Shown: positions 18,222 to 27,091 of the stretch, piece after piece
Position numbering within the stretch: position 1 is the stretch's first letter
How the letters are laid out: every line of letters starts with the position of its first letter
NCBI GenBank assembly: GCA_946478305.1
Contig: CAMLBO010000015.1
Coordinates: 1 to 59,799, forward strand
Reading direction: 5' to 3'
From: an uncultured Enterobacterales bacterium
GTDB taxonomy: Bacteria > Pseudomonadota > Gammaproteobacteria > Enterobacterales > Enterobacteriaceae
Length of the DNA stretch: 59,799 bases
Notes under the pieces: generated by a model
The model's database searches: none
What the model saw: the letters and a program-made list of their open reading frames with translations, nothing else
What the model was told of the DNA's origin: nothing
Position numbers and translations under genes: made by a program

Positions 18222-20300
18222 TCACCGCATTTTCGCTTCCCAATCCGTATCAGGATGCTCTGAAATCTGCTGCGGTGTCATCGGTCGGCCCAGCAGATAG
18301 CCCTGCAGCGCGTCACAACCCAGCTCCGTGAGGAAATCCTGTTGTTGAGTGGTTTCCACCCCTTCTGCGACCACTTTCAGATTCAGCGTTTGGCCCAGTG
18401 CGATGATGGCTTGCACAATACTGGCATCTTCGCTGCCGGCAATCAGGTCATTGATAAAGGCACCATCAATTTTCAGCTCACTGGCTGGGAGGCGCTTCAG
18501 ATACAGCAGGCTGGAGTAACCGGTCCCAAAATCATCAATCGAGGCTTTCACACCATAGTTCGTCAGCTGTTCGAGGATCGCCACGCTGGCGTCAGGGTCA
18601 CGCATTGCGGTGGTTTCTGTCACTTCCAGCGTCAGCATTTTCGGCGGGATCTGATGCTTTTCGATAATGGCAATCACCATTTCTACCAGATTGGGCTGCT
18701 CAAACTGCAGGGCTGACAGATTTACGGCTACCGTCCAGCTGCTGTGACCCGCCAGATGCCAGATGTGCAGCTGACGACAGGCTTCGTTAATCACCCATTC
18801 GCCGATAGGAATGATCAGGCCGGTTTTTTCCGCCATCGGCAGGAACACGTCGGGGCTGAGCATGACGCCGTGACGCTCCCAGCGAAGCAGGGCTTCAAAC
18901 CCGGTTACCGGGCCATGCGGGGCAATAAATTTGGGCTGATAGTGCAGACGCAGTTCGTCATGTTCGACCGCCATGCGCAAATCATTGAGAAGTTGCAGCT
19001 GGTCTTGCGCATTCGCATTCATCGACGGCTGGAAGAAGCTGTGGCCATTGCGTCCCGAATTCTTGGTGTGATACATCGCCGCGTCAGCGTTGAGCATCAG
19101 TTCCCGCTCATCGTTTCCGTCCCCCGGATACACGGCGATGCCGATACTGACGGAAACCAGCAGTTCATAACGTGAGACCTGAAAAGGTCTGGCGATCAGA
19201 TGCACCAGTTTATCAGCCAGCGTGGCGGCGTCATTGGGCTCGGCGATTTCCACCAGCAGCACGAACTCATCGCCGCCGAGACGTGCCAGCGTATCCTCCG
19301 CCCGCACCTCCTGACGCACTCTTTCGGTGACGGCGACCAGCAGCTGATCGCCTACGTGATGACCAAAGGCGTCGTTGACCGCCTTGAAACCGTCGAGATC
19401 GAGAAACAGCAGCGCAAACGACGAATCACCGCGGCCAGCTTTCTGAAAAGCCTGGCTCAGCCGGTCTTCCAGCAAAAGACGGTTGGGTAATTTGGTCAGG
19501 TTGTCATGCAGTGCAAGTTGCGTCAGCTCGCGGTTAGCTTGCGCAAGCGACGAGGCCAGCACCGACGTTCGGGCCTGCAGACGGGCGTCCAGCACCGAAA
19601 TAATCAGTGTGATTGCCAGTACGGCCAACGTAACGACAATCACCAGCAGCGCGAGCCAGTTATTATTGACTCCGGAAAAGGCCGCCATGCTGTGGGTGTT
19701 GTGTGGGAAATTTGCCGCCGCCATACCGATATAGTGCATACCGACAATGGCTGCGCCCATCAGAACCGCCGCGCCGACGCGCAACATTTTGACATTAGGT
19801 GATTGCTGACGCAGATGAAACGCCATCCACAGCGCTGCTCCGGAGGCGACCACCGCAACGACCACAGATAAGACCACCCAGCCAGGGCTGTAACTGATGG
19901 CGGGCATCATGCGCATTGCTGCCATGCCGGTGTAATGCATCGCTGCGATCCCGCCGCCCATCAGCAGTGCGCCGGACACCAGACTTCGCGTCGGCAGACG
20001 CGCCCGGCAGACCAGCCACAGGGCGAAAGCTGAAGAGAGGATGGCAATGATCATTGAAAGCAGGGTGATGAGCGGGTCGTAGCCCATAGAGACGGGTAAG
20101 CTGAAAGCCAGCATACCGATGAAGTGCATCGACCAGATGCCGATCCCCATCGACAGCGCACCGCCAGCTAACCATAAACGTGACGCCTTTCCCTGTGTGG
20201 TTGCGACTCGTCCAGCCATGTCGAGTGCGGTATAAGAAGCGAGCATGGCAACGATGAAGGAAAATAGAATAAGGACATCGTTGTAATTACTGGAAAGCAT
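18222..20300 (-). CDS. MHYT-GGDEF-EAL membrane signalling protein (cyclic-di-GMP)
   Basis: A 692-aa inner-membrane protein. The N-terminal about 240 residues form a seven-helix MHYT sensor with MHFIGM, MHYTGM and MHYIGM motifs, proposed in the family to bind metal for gas or redox sensing. The GGDEF domain has an intact active site (GGDEF 342-346) and an RxxD inhibitory site (RAED) five residues upstream. The EAL domain is also intact (EAL 469-471, ETTAMRD, IDDFGTGYSSL, AEGVET). It could therefore both make and break cyclic-di-GMP. The ATG at 20300 has GGAG seven bases upstream, better than the GTG at 20315. E. coli has an EAL gene (pdeC) in the ssb-ghxP interval, but its sensor domain differs. 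Confidence 0.94.
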   Translation of the reverse strand: MLSSNYNDVLILFSFIVAMLASYTALDMAGRVATTQGKASRLWLAGGALSMGIGIWSMHFIGMLAFSLPVSMGYDPLITLLSMIIAILSSAFALWLVCRARLPTRSLVSGALLMGGGIAAMHYTGMAAMRMMPAISYSPGWVVLSVVVAVVASGAALWMAFHLRQQSPNVKMLRVGAAVLMGAAIVGMHYIGMAAANFPHNTHSMAAFSGVNNNWLALLVIVVTLAVLAITLIISVLDARLQARTSVLASSLAQANRELTQLALHDNLTKLPNRLLLEDRLSQAFQKAGRGDSSFALLFLDLDGFKAVNDAFGHHVGDQLLVAVTERVRQEVRAEDTLARLGGDEFVLLVEIAEPNDAATLADKLVHLIARPFQVSRYELLVSVSIGIAVYPGDGNDERELMLNADAAMYHTKNSGRNGHSFFQPSMNANAQDQLQLLNDLRMAVEHDELRLHYQPKFIAPHGPVTGFEALLRWERHGVMLSPDVFLPMAEKTGLIIPIGEWVINEACRQLHIWHLAGHSSWTVAVNLSALQFEQPNLVEMVIAIIEKHQIPPKMLTLEVTETTAMRDPDASVAILEQLTNYGVKASIDDFGTGYSSLLYLKRLPASELKIDGAFINDLIAGSEDASIVQAIIALGQTLNLKVVAEGVETTQQQDFLTELGCDALQGYLLGRPMTPQQISEHPDTDWEAKMR

Positions 20301-20551
20301 GCAAAGACTCCACACAAAAACGGCTAATTTGAGCGCGGCGATGATGGCATTAAAAAATATTAAACGCTAATAAAATAGCGGTTTCGCATTAAATTTACTT
20401 AAGGTTGATTTCTCTGCGTTATAAAGAGGAATAGAGTCACAATGCTTATTAGGCTTATTTATTGCAGGGTTTTTAACATCCGAAAAACGTTAGAGGTTGG
20501 GGTAGGCTATAGTTAAGTATTAATCAGACTAATCAGTGGGGAGCAGAATGT

Positions 20552-21220
20552 ATGATCACCGTACACCATTTAAATAACTCGCGGTCCCAGCGAATTCTCT
20601 GGATGCTGGAGGAGCTGGAAGTTCCGTATCAAATTCAGCGATATCAAAGAGATGAAAAAACCATGCTGGCCCCGGAAGCGTTGAAGAAAGTGCACCCGTT
20701 GGGGAAGTCGCCAGTGCTGGTGGATAACGATCTGACGCTTGCCGAGTCGGGGGCCATTATTGAATACCTGCAGGAAACCTATGATGCTCAAGGTAATCTT
20801 AAGCCAACCGACCACTTTGCCCGCCAACAGTTTCGGTATTGGATGCACTACGCCGAAGGATCGCTGATGCCCATTTTGGTTATGAAGTTGATTTTTGGCC
20901 GTCTCGGCAAACCGCCTATGCCCTGGCTTATCCGCCCGATTGCGGGAGCGATTGGTAAAGGAGTTCAGCAAAATTATCTGGATAAGCAACTGGCCACCCA
21001 TGGCGCTTATCTCGAGAAGCACCTCACCGAGCACCGCTGGTTTGCAGGCAATGATTTTAGCGCCGCCGATATTCAGATGAGTTTCCCGATCGAAGCGATG
21101 GTATCGCGCGGCGGACTGGAAAAGTATCCCCATATCAAAGCCTGGTTATCAACAGTACAGGCACGTCCGGCGTACCAGAAAGCACTTGAACAGGGTGGTC
21201 CATACCATATTGGGGCCTAA
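20552..21220 (+). CDS. Glutathione S-transferase family protein
   Basis: A 222-aa GST. The N-terminal thioredoxin fold carries the Ser/Arg entry (LNNSRSQRILWMLEELEV), the cis-Pro region LGKSPVLVD and the glutathione-binding AESGAIIEYL. The C-terminal helical domain has FSAADIQMSFP. It resembles the fungal/plant-like branch (Ure2/YfcG relatives) more than GstB and is not a near duplicate of the GST at 10149. The substrate is unknown. It is divergent from the MHYT-GGDEF-EAL gene across 251 bp, with GGGGAGCAG upstream of the ATG. Confidence 0.87.
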   Translation: MITVHHLNNSRSQRILWMLEELEVPYQIQRYQRDEKTMLAPEALKKVHPLGKSPVLVDNDLTLAESGAIIEYLQETYDAQGNLKPTDHFARQQFRYWMHYAEGSLMPILVMKLIFGRLGKPPMPWLIRPIAGAIGKGVQQNYLDKQLATHGAYLEKHLTEHRWFAGNDFSAADIQMSFPIEAMVSRGGLEKYPHIKAWLSTVQARPAYQKALEQGGPYHIGA

Positions 21221-21817
21221 CTCTTATCCTATAAAAGCCATTTTATTTGCCATATTGAACCTGGGCGATGCTCAGGCTCTAGACCTGTTGTGTGTCCGCT
21301 TCGTGTCTCGCGCGCTGCCCACGTTGAAACTGCCTGCACAATAACGCCTGCCTGGACAGGTTGTTAATTAATTCCATTTTTGACTGGCTATAGAAATAAA
21401 CTTTATTGGATGTATGACTTTATTACTGACTCCCCCCTGATGCATAAAGCATAAGTGAAACCTATTACCCCTCGTCCGCCATTGCTCTATTATTAAGGCG
21501 GTGCAGGAGCGCGTCTCTGTCTTGTTTAATTTAACCCTTATCTTTTGCATATTTTCTTTTTACTCAATCATTTATTCCGGGCGTATTTTACCTGCCACCC
21601 TAACCTCTTTTTTGGACTGGCCTGGTTGATGTTGACGCGTTCCAACTTGCAGAACGTTAAAAATGCAGGGTTTGCGCAAATTTCACAGCCATATGCGTTA
21701 TAAATGAACAAATAAGCCTAATTTGTCGTGAACGGGAGTTGAAAAGAGGGGGTTAATGGCTGGATAATCGTTTGCTTTGCAGTACCCGTGGTTTTTATTT
21801 CCGCCTTACGCGATGAG

Positions 21818-21833
21818 AGTTAAACGTTTGCCT
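21818..21833. promoter_or_regulatory. PurR-like operator upstream of ghxP
   Basis: The sequence AGTTAAACGTTTGCCT matches the PurR consensus ACGCAAACGTTTGCGT at 12 of 16 positions, including the central AAACGTTTGC. It lies 126 bp before the ghxP start. Purine repression of a guanine/hypoxanthine permease makes physiological sense. Binding is inferred. Confidence 0.5.
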
Positions 21834-21898
21834 TGGTTTTGCGCGTCGAACCTGCCTGTTTGTCGGCACGCATTTCACCGGGTAGGGAAGCGAACGTG

Positions 21899-21913
21899 AC
21901 GAAACGGTTTCGT
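21899..21913. promoter_or_regulatory. 15-bp palindrome in the ghxP leader
   Basis: ACGAAAC-G-GTTTCGT is a perfect inverted repeat 46 bp before the ATG. Its shape is like operators of LacI/GalR-family repressors, but the spacing differs from PurR. Which protein would bind is unknown. Confidence 0.35.
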
Positions 21914-21958
21914 AATGACCACGCAGGCTTTTCAGCAAGACACTTCAGAGGGTTGCAC

Positions 21959-23326
21959 ATGTCTAGTCAACACAGCCAAACGGGCGGCACCGTGGTGCCT
22001 ACCGGTTCGCTTGATGCTTTTTTTAAAATTTCTGCCCGCGGCAGCAATGTTCGTCAGGAAATTATTGCAGGTCTGACAACATTTTTGGCGATGGTCTATT
22101 CCGTCATCGTTGTTCCGGGCATGTTGGGCAAAGCCGGTTTTTCACCGAGCGCCGTATTCGTTGCGACCTGCCTGGTCGCGGGGTTTGGTTCACTATTAAT
22201 GGGATTGTGGGCCAATCTGCCACTGGCCATTGGTTGCGCGATTTCCCTGACGGCGTTTACCGCCTTCAGCCTGGTATTGGGCCAGCACATTAGCGTACCC
22301 GTTGCGTTAGGTGCAGTATTCCTGATGGGCGTACTGTTTACGATTATCTCCGTGACCGGTATCCGTTCGTGGATATTGCGCAATTTGCCGATGGGCGTTG
22401 CGCACGGTACCGGCATTGGCATTGGCCTGTTTCTGTTATTGATCGCCGCCAATGGTGTCGGTTTAGTGATCAAAAACCCTCTCGATGGTCTGCCGGTGAC
22501 ACTGGGTGCCTTCACCTCTTTCCCGGTGGTGATGACGTTGCTAGGCCTGGCAGTGATCTTCGGCCTGGAAAAACTGCGTGTTCCCGGCGGCATTTTGCTG
22601 GTGATCATTGCTATCTCTATCATCGGTTTGATTTTTGATCCGGCTGTGAAATATCAGGGCCTGTTCGCTATGCCGTCGTTGTCTGACGCCAGCGGACACT
22701 CGGTGCTGTTTAATCTCGATATCATGGGCGCGCTGAAACTGGCCGTGCTGCCAAGTGTGCTGGCGCTGGTGATGACGGCGGTGTTTGATGCAACCGGTAC
22801 CATCCGTGCTGTAGCAGGGCAAGCTAATTTACTCGACGAAAACGGCCAGATCATCAGCGGTGGTAAAGCCCTGACTTCTGACTCTATCAGCAGCATGTTT
22901 GCCGGTCTGGTGGGGGCATCACCTGCAGCGGTCTATATTGAGTCAGCGGCCGGTACCGCGGCAGGCGGCAAAACTGGCCTTACGGCCACTGTCGTCGGCG
23001 TGTTATTCCTGCTGATGCTGTTCCTGTCTCCGCTCTCTTATCTGGTTCCTGCTTATGCTACGGCTCCGGCGCTGATGTATGTCGGTCTGTTGATGCTGAG
23101 CAACGTCACTAAACTGGATTTCACCGACTTCGTTGATGCTATGTCTGGCTTGCTGTGCGCGGTATTTATCGTGCTCACCTGTAATATCGTGACCGGTATT
23201 ATGCTGGGCTTCAGCGCACTGGTTATCGGCCGCGTTTTCTCTGGAGAATGGCGTAAGCTAAACCTCGGTACAGTGATTATCGCGGTAGCGTTAGTGGCGT
23301 TTTATGCAGGTGGATGGGCTATTTAA
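21959..23326 (+). CDS. ghxP: Guanine/hypoxanthine permease GhxP
   Basis: Proton-coupled importer of guanine and hypoxanthine, formerly YjcD, of the NCS2 family and the AzgA-type branch. The 455-aa product (E. coli 449) has about 12-14 membrane segments. Long stretches correspond closely to E. coli GhxP as I remember it ([40 protein letters not shown], ending FYAGGWAI). The frame opens at 21833, but the ATG at 21959 has GAGGG upstream and gives the family N-terminus. yjcE follows, as in E. coli, though here a repeat element separates the two. Confidence 0.95.
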   Translation: MSSQHSQTGGTVVPTGSLDAFFKISARGSNVRQEIIAGLTTFLAMVYSVIVVPGMLGKAGFSPSAVFVATCLVAGFGSLLMGLWANLPLAIGCAISLTAFTAFSLVLGQHISVPVALGAVFLMGVLFTIISVTGIRSWILRNLPMGVAHGTGIGIGLFLLLIAANGVGLVIKNPLDGLPVTLGAFTSFPVVMTLLGLAVIFGLEKLRVPGGILLVIIAISIIGLIFDPAVKYQGLFAMPSLSDASGHSVLFNLDIMGALKLAVLPSVLALVMTAVFDATGTIRAVAGQANLLDENGQIISGGKALTSDSISSMFAGLVGASPAAVYIESAAGTAAGGKTGLTATVVGVLFLLMLFLSPLSYLVPAYATAPALMYVGLLMLSNVTKLDFTDFVDAMSGLLCAVFIVLTCNIVTGIMLGFSALVIGRVFSGEWRKLNLGTVIIAVALVAFYAGGWAI

Positions 23327-23370
23327 GATTTTTGTGGCGAAAAAATATCACGCCTTTTTAAAATCAAAAT

Positions 23371-23784
23371 CAAGGTCGTGGGCATCGGCCCACACCGGGC
23401 GAGTTTCGGGTTGCGATCCGAACTCGCTTTTTTAATTCAAGGTCAAGACCTTGGGTTGCCACCCAAACTGGCCAAGAAGGCGCGTAGGCGCGCGCCCTCT
23501 TGACTCCCGCGCCTTTAAAAACGGCAGCTGCGCGGGTCACAATGGCCGTGTTTTAGATGCCAAGGTGATAGCCGCAAAATGCCGCCGCGTTGCGGTTCCT
23601 TCACTTCGGGTTCCAACCCGCGTAATAAAGACACGCGGTTTTGCACCTCTCGTTCAGCGCCATTTTTTGAATGCGGCCCGGACTTTTTTAAAAGACAAAA
23701 CAGAGCAGGTTTTGATTTTGAATTTGAATTTAAAAAAGCTTCGGCCGTCTTCAAAATGTCACCGGCAAGTCGGTGGAGAGACAA
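23371..23784 (-). repeat. Mosaic hairpin repeat element, copy B
   Basis: Lies between ghxP and yjcE. Most of it runs in the opposite orientation to copy A. Read on plus, it shows the reverse of H2 (23378-23393), an extra hairpin GAGTTTCGG...CCGAACTC (23401-23424), the reverse of H1 with a changed closing pair (about 23448-23472), H3 CAAGAAGGCGCG/CGCGCCCTCTTG with one mismatch (23473-23502), reverse Y (about 23541-23581) and a reversed X-left fragment (23660-23685). A forward X copy (23753-23784) follows, identical over 32 bp to copy A. Read on minus, the module order X-left, Y, H3, H1, H2 is collinear with copy A. Confidence 0.83.
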
Positions 23785-23957
23785 GCTCTTGACCTGGATT
23801 TTGAATTAGAAATGCCTTTAAAGGGGAATTAGTGGCCCCAACCACACCCCTTTAAGCACGCTCTGATTTAACCCTCCCTCTTTTTTGATCTACTATTCCC
23901 CTGTATGTGTCAGACCCCGTCTGATTGAAATCATAAAAATAAGAGTCTAAGGAAAGC

Positions 23958-25607
23958 ATGGAAATCTTTTTTACCATCCTCATCTTGATTCTGGTGGTGT
24001 CGCTCTCCGGTGTCGTAACCAGAATGTTGCCGTTTCAAATTCCACTCCCTTTGATGCAGATCGCTGTCGGGGCATTGCTGGCCTGGCCAAGTTTTGGTTT
24101 GCATGTGGATTTCGACCCAGAGCTGTTTTTAGTGCTGTTCATTCCACCGTTGCTGTTTGCCGATGGCTGGAAAACCCCAACGCGGGAATTTTTGCATCAC
24201 GGGCGTGAAATCCTCGGCCTGGCGCTGGTGTTGGTGTTGCTGACTGTGGTCGGTATCGGTTATCTGATTTATTTGATGGTGCCGGGCATTCCGCTGGTGG
24301 CCGCCTTTGCGTTGGCGGCGGTGCTCTCACCGACCGATGCCGTGGCCCTCGGTGGGATTGTAGGCAAAGGACGAATTCCTAAATCGATCATGGGGGTTCT
24401 GGAAGGTGAGGCGCTGATGAATGATGCGTCCGGCCTGGTGTCGCTCAAATTTGCTATCGCGGTAGCGATGGGCACCATGATTTTCACCGTCGGCGGCGCG
24501 TCGGTCGAGTTCCTCAAAGTGGCGATCGGCGGTCTGATGGCCGGTGTGGCGGTGACCTGGTTGTACAGTAAGTCGTTGCGCATTATGAGCCGCTGGAGCG
24601 GCGATGATCCGGCGACACAGATTGTTTTTCTGTTGTTACTGCCGTTTGCTTCCTACCTGATTGCCGAACATATTGGCGTGTCGGGCATTTTGGCGGCAGT
24701 GGCGGCCGGTATGACTATCAGCCAGTCGGGCATTATCCGTAATGCACCGCTGGCGATGCGCCTGCGCGCCAACAGCGTCTGGGCGATGCTTGAGTTTGTA
24801 TTTAACGGCATGGTGTTCATCATGCTCGGCCTGCAGCTGCCGGGTATTTTGGAGAATTCGCTCGATCAGGCAACCCATGACTCGTCTATTGTCACCTGGC
24901 ATCTGTTTGCCGACGTCGGCATCATCTACTTTGCGCTATTGCTGTTGCGCTTTGTCTGGTTGTGGGTGATGAAAAACATCAGTAACCGTTTCCTGAAAAA
25001 GAAACCTCTGCTGTTTGGTAGCTACAGCACACGTGAACTGTGGGTGGCCTCTTTTGCTGGGGTGCGCGGGGCAATTACCCTGGCGGGTGTACTGTCTATT
25101 CCGCTGTTCCTGGCTGATGGCACCGCCTTCCCGTCTCGTTATCAGTTGGTATTCCTGGCCACCGGGGTGATCCTTTTCTCACTGATTGCCGGGGTGATTG
25201 CCCTGCCGTTCCTGCTTAAAGGCGTTGTAGTGGCTGACGGCACGGTTTATCGCGAAGAGGAACGTATGGCGAAGTCGATTGCAGCAGAAGTGGCGATCGA
25301 GAGCCTGCATAAGATGGAAGAGCGCCTGGCGGCGGATGCAGAAGAGAATATCGACGAGCAGACGCTGAAAGAGATCAGCTCAAGGGTGATCGGCACGCTG
25401 CGGCGGCGAACGGCTAATAAAGATGATATGGAAACGGCGCTGAAACTCGAAAATCTTGAGCGCCGCTTCCGCCTGACGGCGCTGCGTGCTGAACGCGGTG
25501 AGCTGTATCATCTGCGCGCCACGCAGAAAATCAGTAATGAAACCCTGCAAAAACTGCTGCACGACCTGGATCTGCTCGAAGCATTGCTGGTCGAAAAAGA
25601 AGTATGA
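23958..25607 (+). CDS. yjcE: Na+/H+ antiporter YjcE (CPA1 family)
   Basis: A predicted cation/proton antiporter of the inner membrane. The product is 549 aa, the same length as E. coli YjcE. About 12 membrane segments occupy residues 1-430, with the CPA1 signatures LSPTDAVALGGI and EGEALMNDASGLV, which carry the acidic residues essential in this family. The C-terminal about 120 residues are hydrophilic, helical and charged (a cytoplasmic tail). Position after ghxP matches E. coli. The ATG is preceded by AAGGAAAGC. Ion specificity is inferred from the family. Confidence 0.93.
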   Translation: MEIFFTILILILVVSLSGVVTRMLPFQIPLPLMQIAVGALLAWPSFGLHVDFDPELFLVLFIPPLLFADGWKTPTREFLHHGREILGLALVLVLLTVVGIGYLIYLMVPGIPLVAAFALAAVLSPTDAVALGGIVGKGRIPKSIMGVLEGEALMNDASGLVSLKFAIAVAMGTMIFTVGGASVEFLKVAIGGLMAGVAVTWLYSKSLRIMSRWSGDDPATQIVFLLLLPFASYLIAEHIGVSGILAAVAAGMTISQSGIIRNAPLAMRLRANSVWAMLEFVFNGMVFIMLGLQLPGILENSLDQATHDSSIVTWHLFADVGIIYFALLLLRFVWLWVMKNISNRFLKKKPLLFGSYSTRELWVASFAGVRGAITLAGVLSIPLFLADGTAFPSRYQLVFLATGVILFSLIAGVIALPFLLKGVVVADGTVYREEERMAKSIAAEVAIESLHKMEERLAADAEENIDEQTLKEISSRVIGTLRRRTANKDDMETALKLENLERRFRLTALRAERGELYHLRATQKISNETLQKLLHDLDLLEALLVEKEV

Positions 25608-25640
25608 CGGTCTGCAACTGACTTCATTTCCTATTACCAC

Positions 25641-25662
25641 GCGCACGTCATCCGGCGTGCGC
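25641..25662. terminator. Hairpin between yjcE and cidR
   Basis: GCGCACG (25641-25647) and CGTGCGC (25656-25662) form a 7-bp stem between converging genes, overlapping the cidR-like stop codon. The plus-strand tail is pyrimidine-rich but lacks a strong T-run, so intrinsic termination is uncertain. Confidence 0.35.
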
Positions 25663-26556
25663 GCCTTCTTCCCCTTCCTGCTGCCAATACTCCCTGCATA
25701 GTGCAATCCATGCCTGCGCGCTGTGTGACAGATAGCTTCCCTGATGCCATATGAGCCCAAGTTGCCATGGCATGGCGGGATCCAAAGGTATCCACATCAG
25801 ACTGTTTTTATCCAGCCGCTGGCAGATGGGCTCGGGCAGAATGGCGATCCCCATATCCGTTTGCACCATGGCTGCGAGGAAGTCCCATTGCCCGCTGCGG
25901 GCAGCAATTTTAGGTGTAAAACCCTGAGTGCTGAACGCCTCCATCAGCATGCGGTAAAGCGCAAAATCTTCGTTATAAATCAGGATGCTCTCATCGGCCA
26001 GTTCGGTAATTGAGATACTGGTGCGGTTCAGCCACTTTTTGTTGCGCGGTACCACCACGCACAGCGGGTGGCTGAAAAGCGGCAGTGAAGCAATCGAGGG
26101 ATCAACATCGGCGGGCAGGGCCGTCAGCGCCAGATCCAGTTCTCCTGAAATCACCGCCTGTTGTACCGTCAGGCCGCCAAATTCAGAAATAATCAGTTCA
26201 ATGCCCGGAAACTGCTGACGAAATTCGCCGATCAGCGGTGCCATTTGCGTGCCAACCATCGGTGGGATCCCCAGACGCAGCCGTCCACGCTTCACCGTAT
26301 TGATATCTTCCAGTTCAGCTTCCAGCTGGCGGAACTCTTCCAGAATGTTCAGGCCACGCTGATAAACTGCCTGGCCGCTGTCGGTCAGCCGCAGACGGCG
26401 CCCTTCGCGAACAATGAGAGTGCATTCGAGTTCATCTTCCAGATGACGCAGCATTTTACTGATGGTCGGTTGCGTGACGAACAGCTTTTCAGCCGCCCGG
26501 GTGAAGCTTTGCTGGCGAACGACTTCGACGAAATAGCGTAAGGTACGGACATCCAT
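25648..26556 (-). CDS. cidR: LysR-family regulator of cidAB (CidR-like)
   Basis: A 302-aa LysR-type regulator. The N-terminal winged helix-turn-helix reads MDVRTLRYFVEVVRQQSFTR with TQPTISKMLRHLE. The C-terminal effector domain is of the periplasmic-binding fold. It diverges from cidA-lrgB, the same arrangement as cidR/ywbI beside holin-like genes in Gram-positives. There CidR responds to acetate/pyruvate metabolism. The effector here is inferred. I prefer the ATG at 26556 over 26571 because a LysR-type palindrome overlaps the earlier codon. Confidence 0.85.
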   Translation of the reverse strand: MDVRTLRYFVEVVRQQSFTRAAEKLFVTQPTISKMLRHLEDELECTLIVREGRRLRLTDSGQAVYQRGLNILEEFRQLEAELEDINTVKRGRLRLGIPPMVGTQMAPLIGEFRQQFPGIELIISEFGGLTVQQAVISGELDLALTALPADVDPSIASLPLFSHPLCVVVPRNKKWLNRTSISITELADESILIYNEDFALYRMLMEAFSTQGFTPKIAARSGQWDFLAAMVQTDMGIAILPEPICQRLDKNSLMWIPLDPAMPWQLGLIWHQGSYLSHSAQAWIALCREYWQQEGEEGAHAG

Positions 26557-26564
26557 TATTGAGT

Positions 26565-26579
26565 ATTCCATTTTGGAAT
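26565..26579. promoter_or_regulatory. LysR-type palindrome in the cidR-cidA gap
   Basis: ATTCCA-TTT-TGGAAT is a perfect 15-bp inverted repeat that fits the T-N11-A LysR box. It lies 9 bp upstream of the chosen cidR start and about 90 bp upstream of cidA, as expected for a site mediating autoregulation and cidA activation. Confidence 0.55.
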
Positions 26580-26592
26580 CATTTGGATGATT
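26577..26592. promoter_or_regulatory. Second palindrome in the cidR-cidA gap
   Basis: AATCAT-TTGG-ATGATT is a perfect inverted repeat overlapping the end of the first palindrome. It could be a second CidR contact or a site for another regulator. Confidence 0.4.
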
Positions 26593-26668
26593 TTAATTCA
26601 TTTCTTTACCGGTTTCCTGCCAACGTATAATTCAACCTGTTCTTTATCTGCCCTCTGAGGTTATCCCC

Positions 26669-27091
26669 ATGTTGTTGGCGTTGCGCACAAGAGCGCCGTC
26701 CCTGTTGAATCGCTGTCAGGTGCCTGTCCAGGTGGTACTGTATGCCGTGCTGTTCCTGATTGCTGACCGCCTGGTCACGCTGCTGCATTTACCCCTACCG
26801 GCCAATATTGTCGGTATGTTGATGCTGCTATTACTGATTATGTGTCGCATTTTGCCCATCAGGTGGGTGAAAGCGGGTTCGCGCTGGCTGCTGGCCGAAA
26901 TGCTGTTGTTCTTCGTGCCTGCCGTGGTGGCGGTGGTGAATTATGCACAGCTGCTGATGGTAGAAGGCTGGAAGATCTTTCTGGTGATTGGTATCAGCAC
27001 GATGCTGACACTCGGTGCAACGTCGCTGGTGGTTGACCGTGTATACCGGCTTGAGCAGCGACTGGCTGCGCGAAAGGCACGTCATGACTGA
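26669..27091 (+). CDS. cidA: CidA/LrgA-family holin-like protein
   Basis: A 140-aa inner-membrane protein with four hydrophobic segments. The family pattern is LFLIADRLVTLLHLPLPANI, VGMLMLLLLIMCRILP and LLAEMLLFFVPAVVAVVN. Family members are holin-like and have been linked to cell lysis and, with LrgB, to pyruvate uptake or overflow metabolism. The ATG at 26669 has GAGG upstream. Its last codons overlap the lrgB start by 8 bases, indicating translational coupling. Whether it should be called CidA or LrgA cannot be decided from sequence alone. Confidence 0.86.
   Translation: MLLALRTRAPSLLNRCQVPVQVVLYAVLFLIADRLVTLLHLPLPANIVGMLMLLLLIMCRILPIRWVKAGSRWLLAEMLLFFVPAVVAVVNYAQLLMVEGWKIFLVIGISTMLTLGATSLVVDRVYRLEQRLAARKARHD

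Larger units (their letters stand above)
21221..21958 (+). other. Long leader region of ghxP
   Basis: 738 bp with no convincing gene. It is AT-rich in the centre (about 21360-21600). A PurR-like box and a separate 15-bp palindrome lie in the last 140 bp. I looked for a purine riboswitch and saw no conserved core. The length is unusual for a permease leader. Confidence 0.45.

Noticed and set aside
21221-21958. Purine riboswitch in the ghxP leader
   Set aside because: I looked for the conserved purine aptamer core and its paired loops and did not find them.
23515-23809. Open frames of 76-89 codons within repeat copy B (similar ones in copies A and C)
   Set aside because: They recur only because the repeat modules recur. 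The frames differ in strand and phase between copies, and the hairpins explain the conservation better than a protein.
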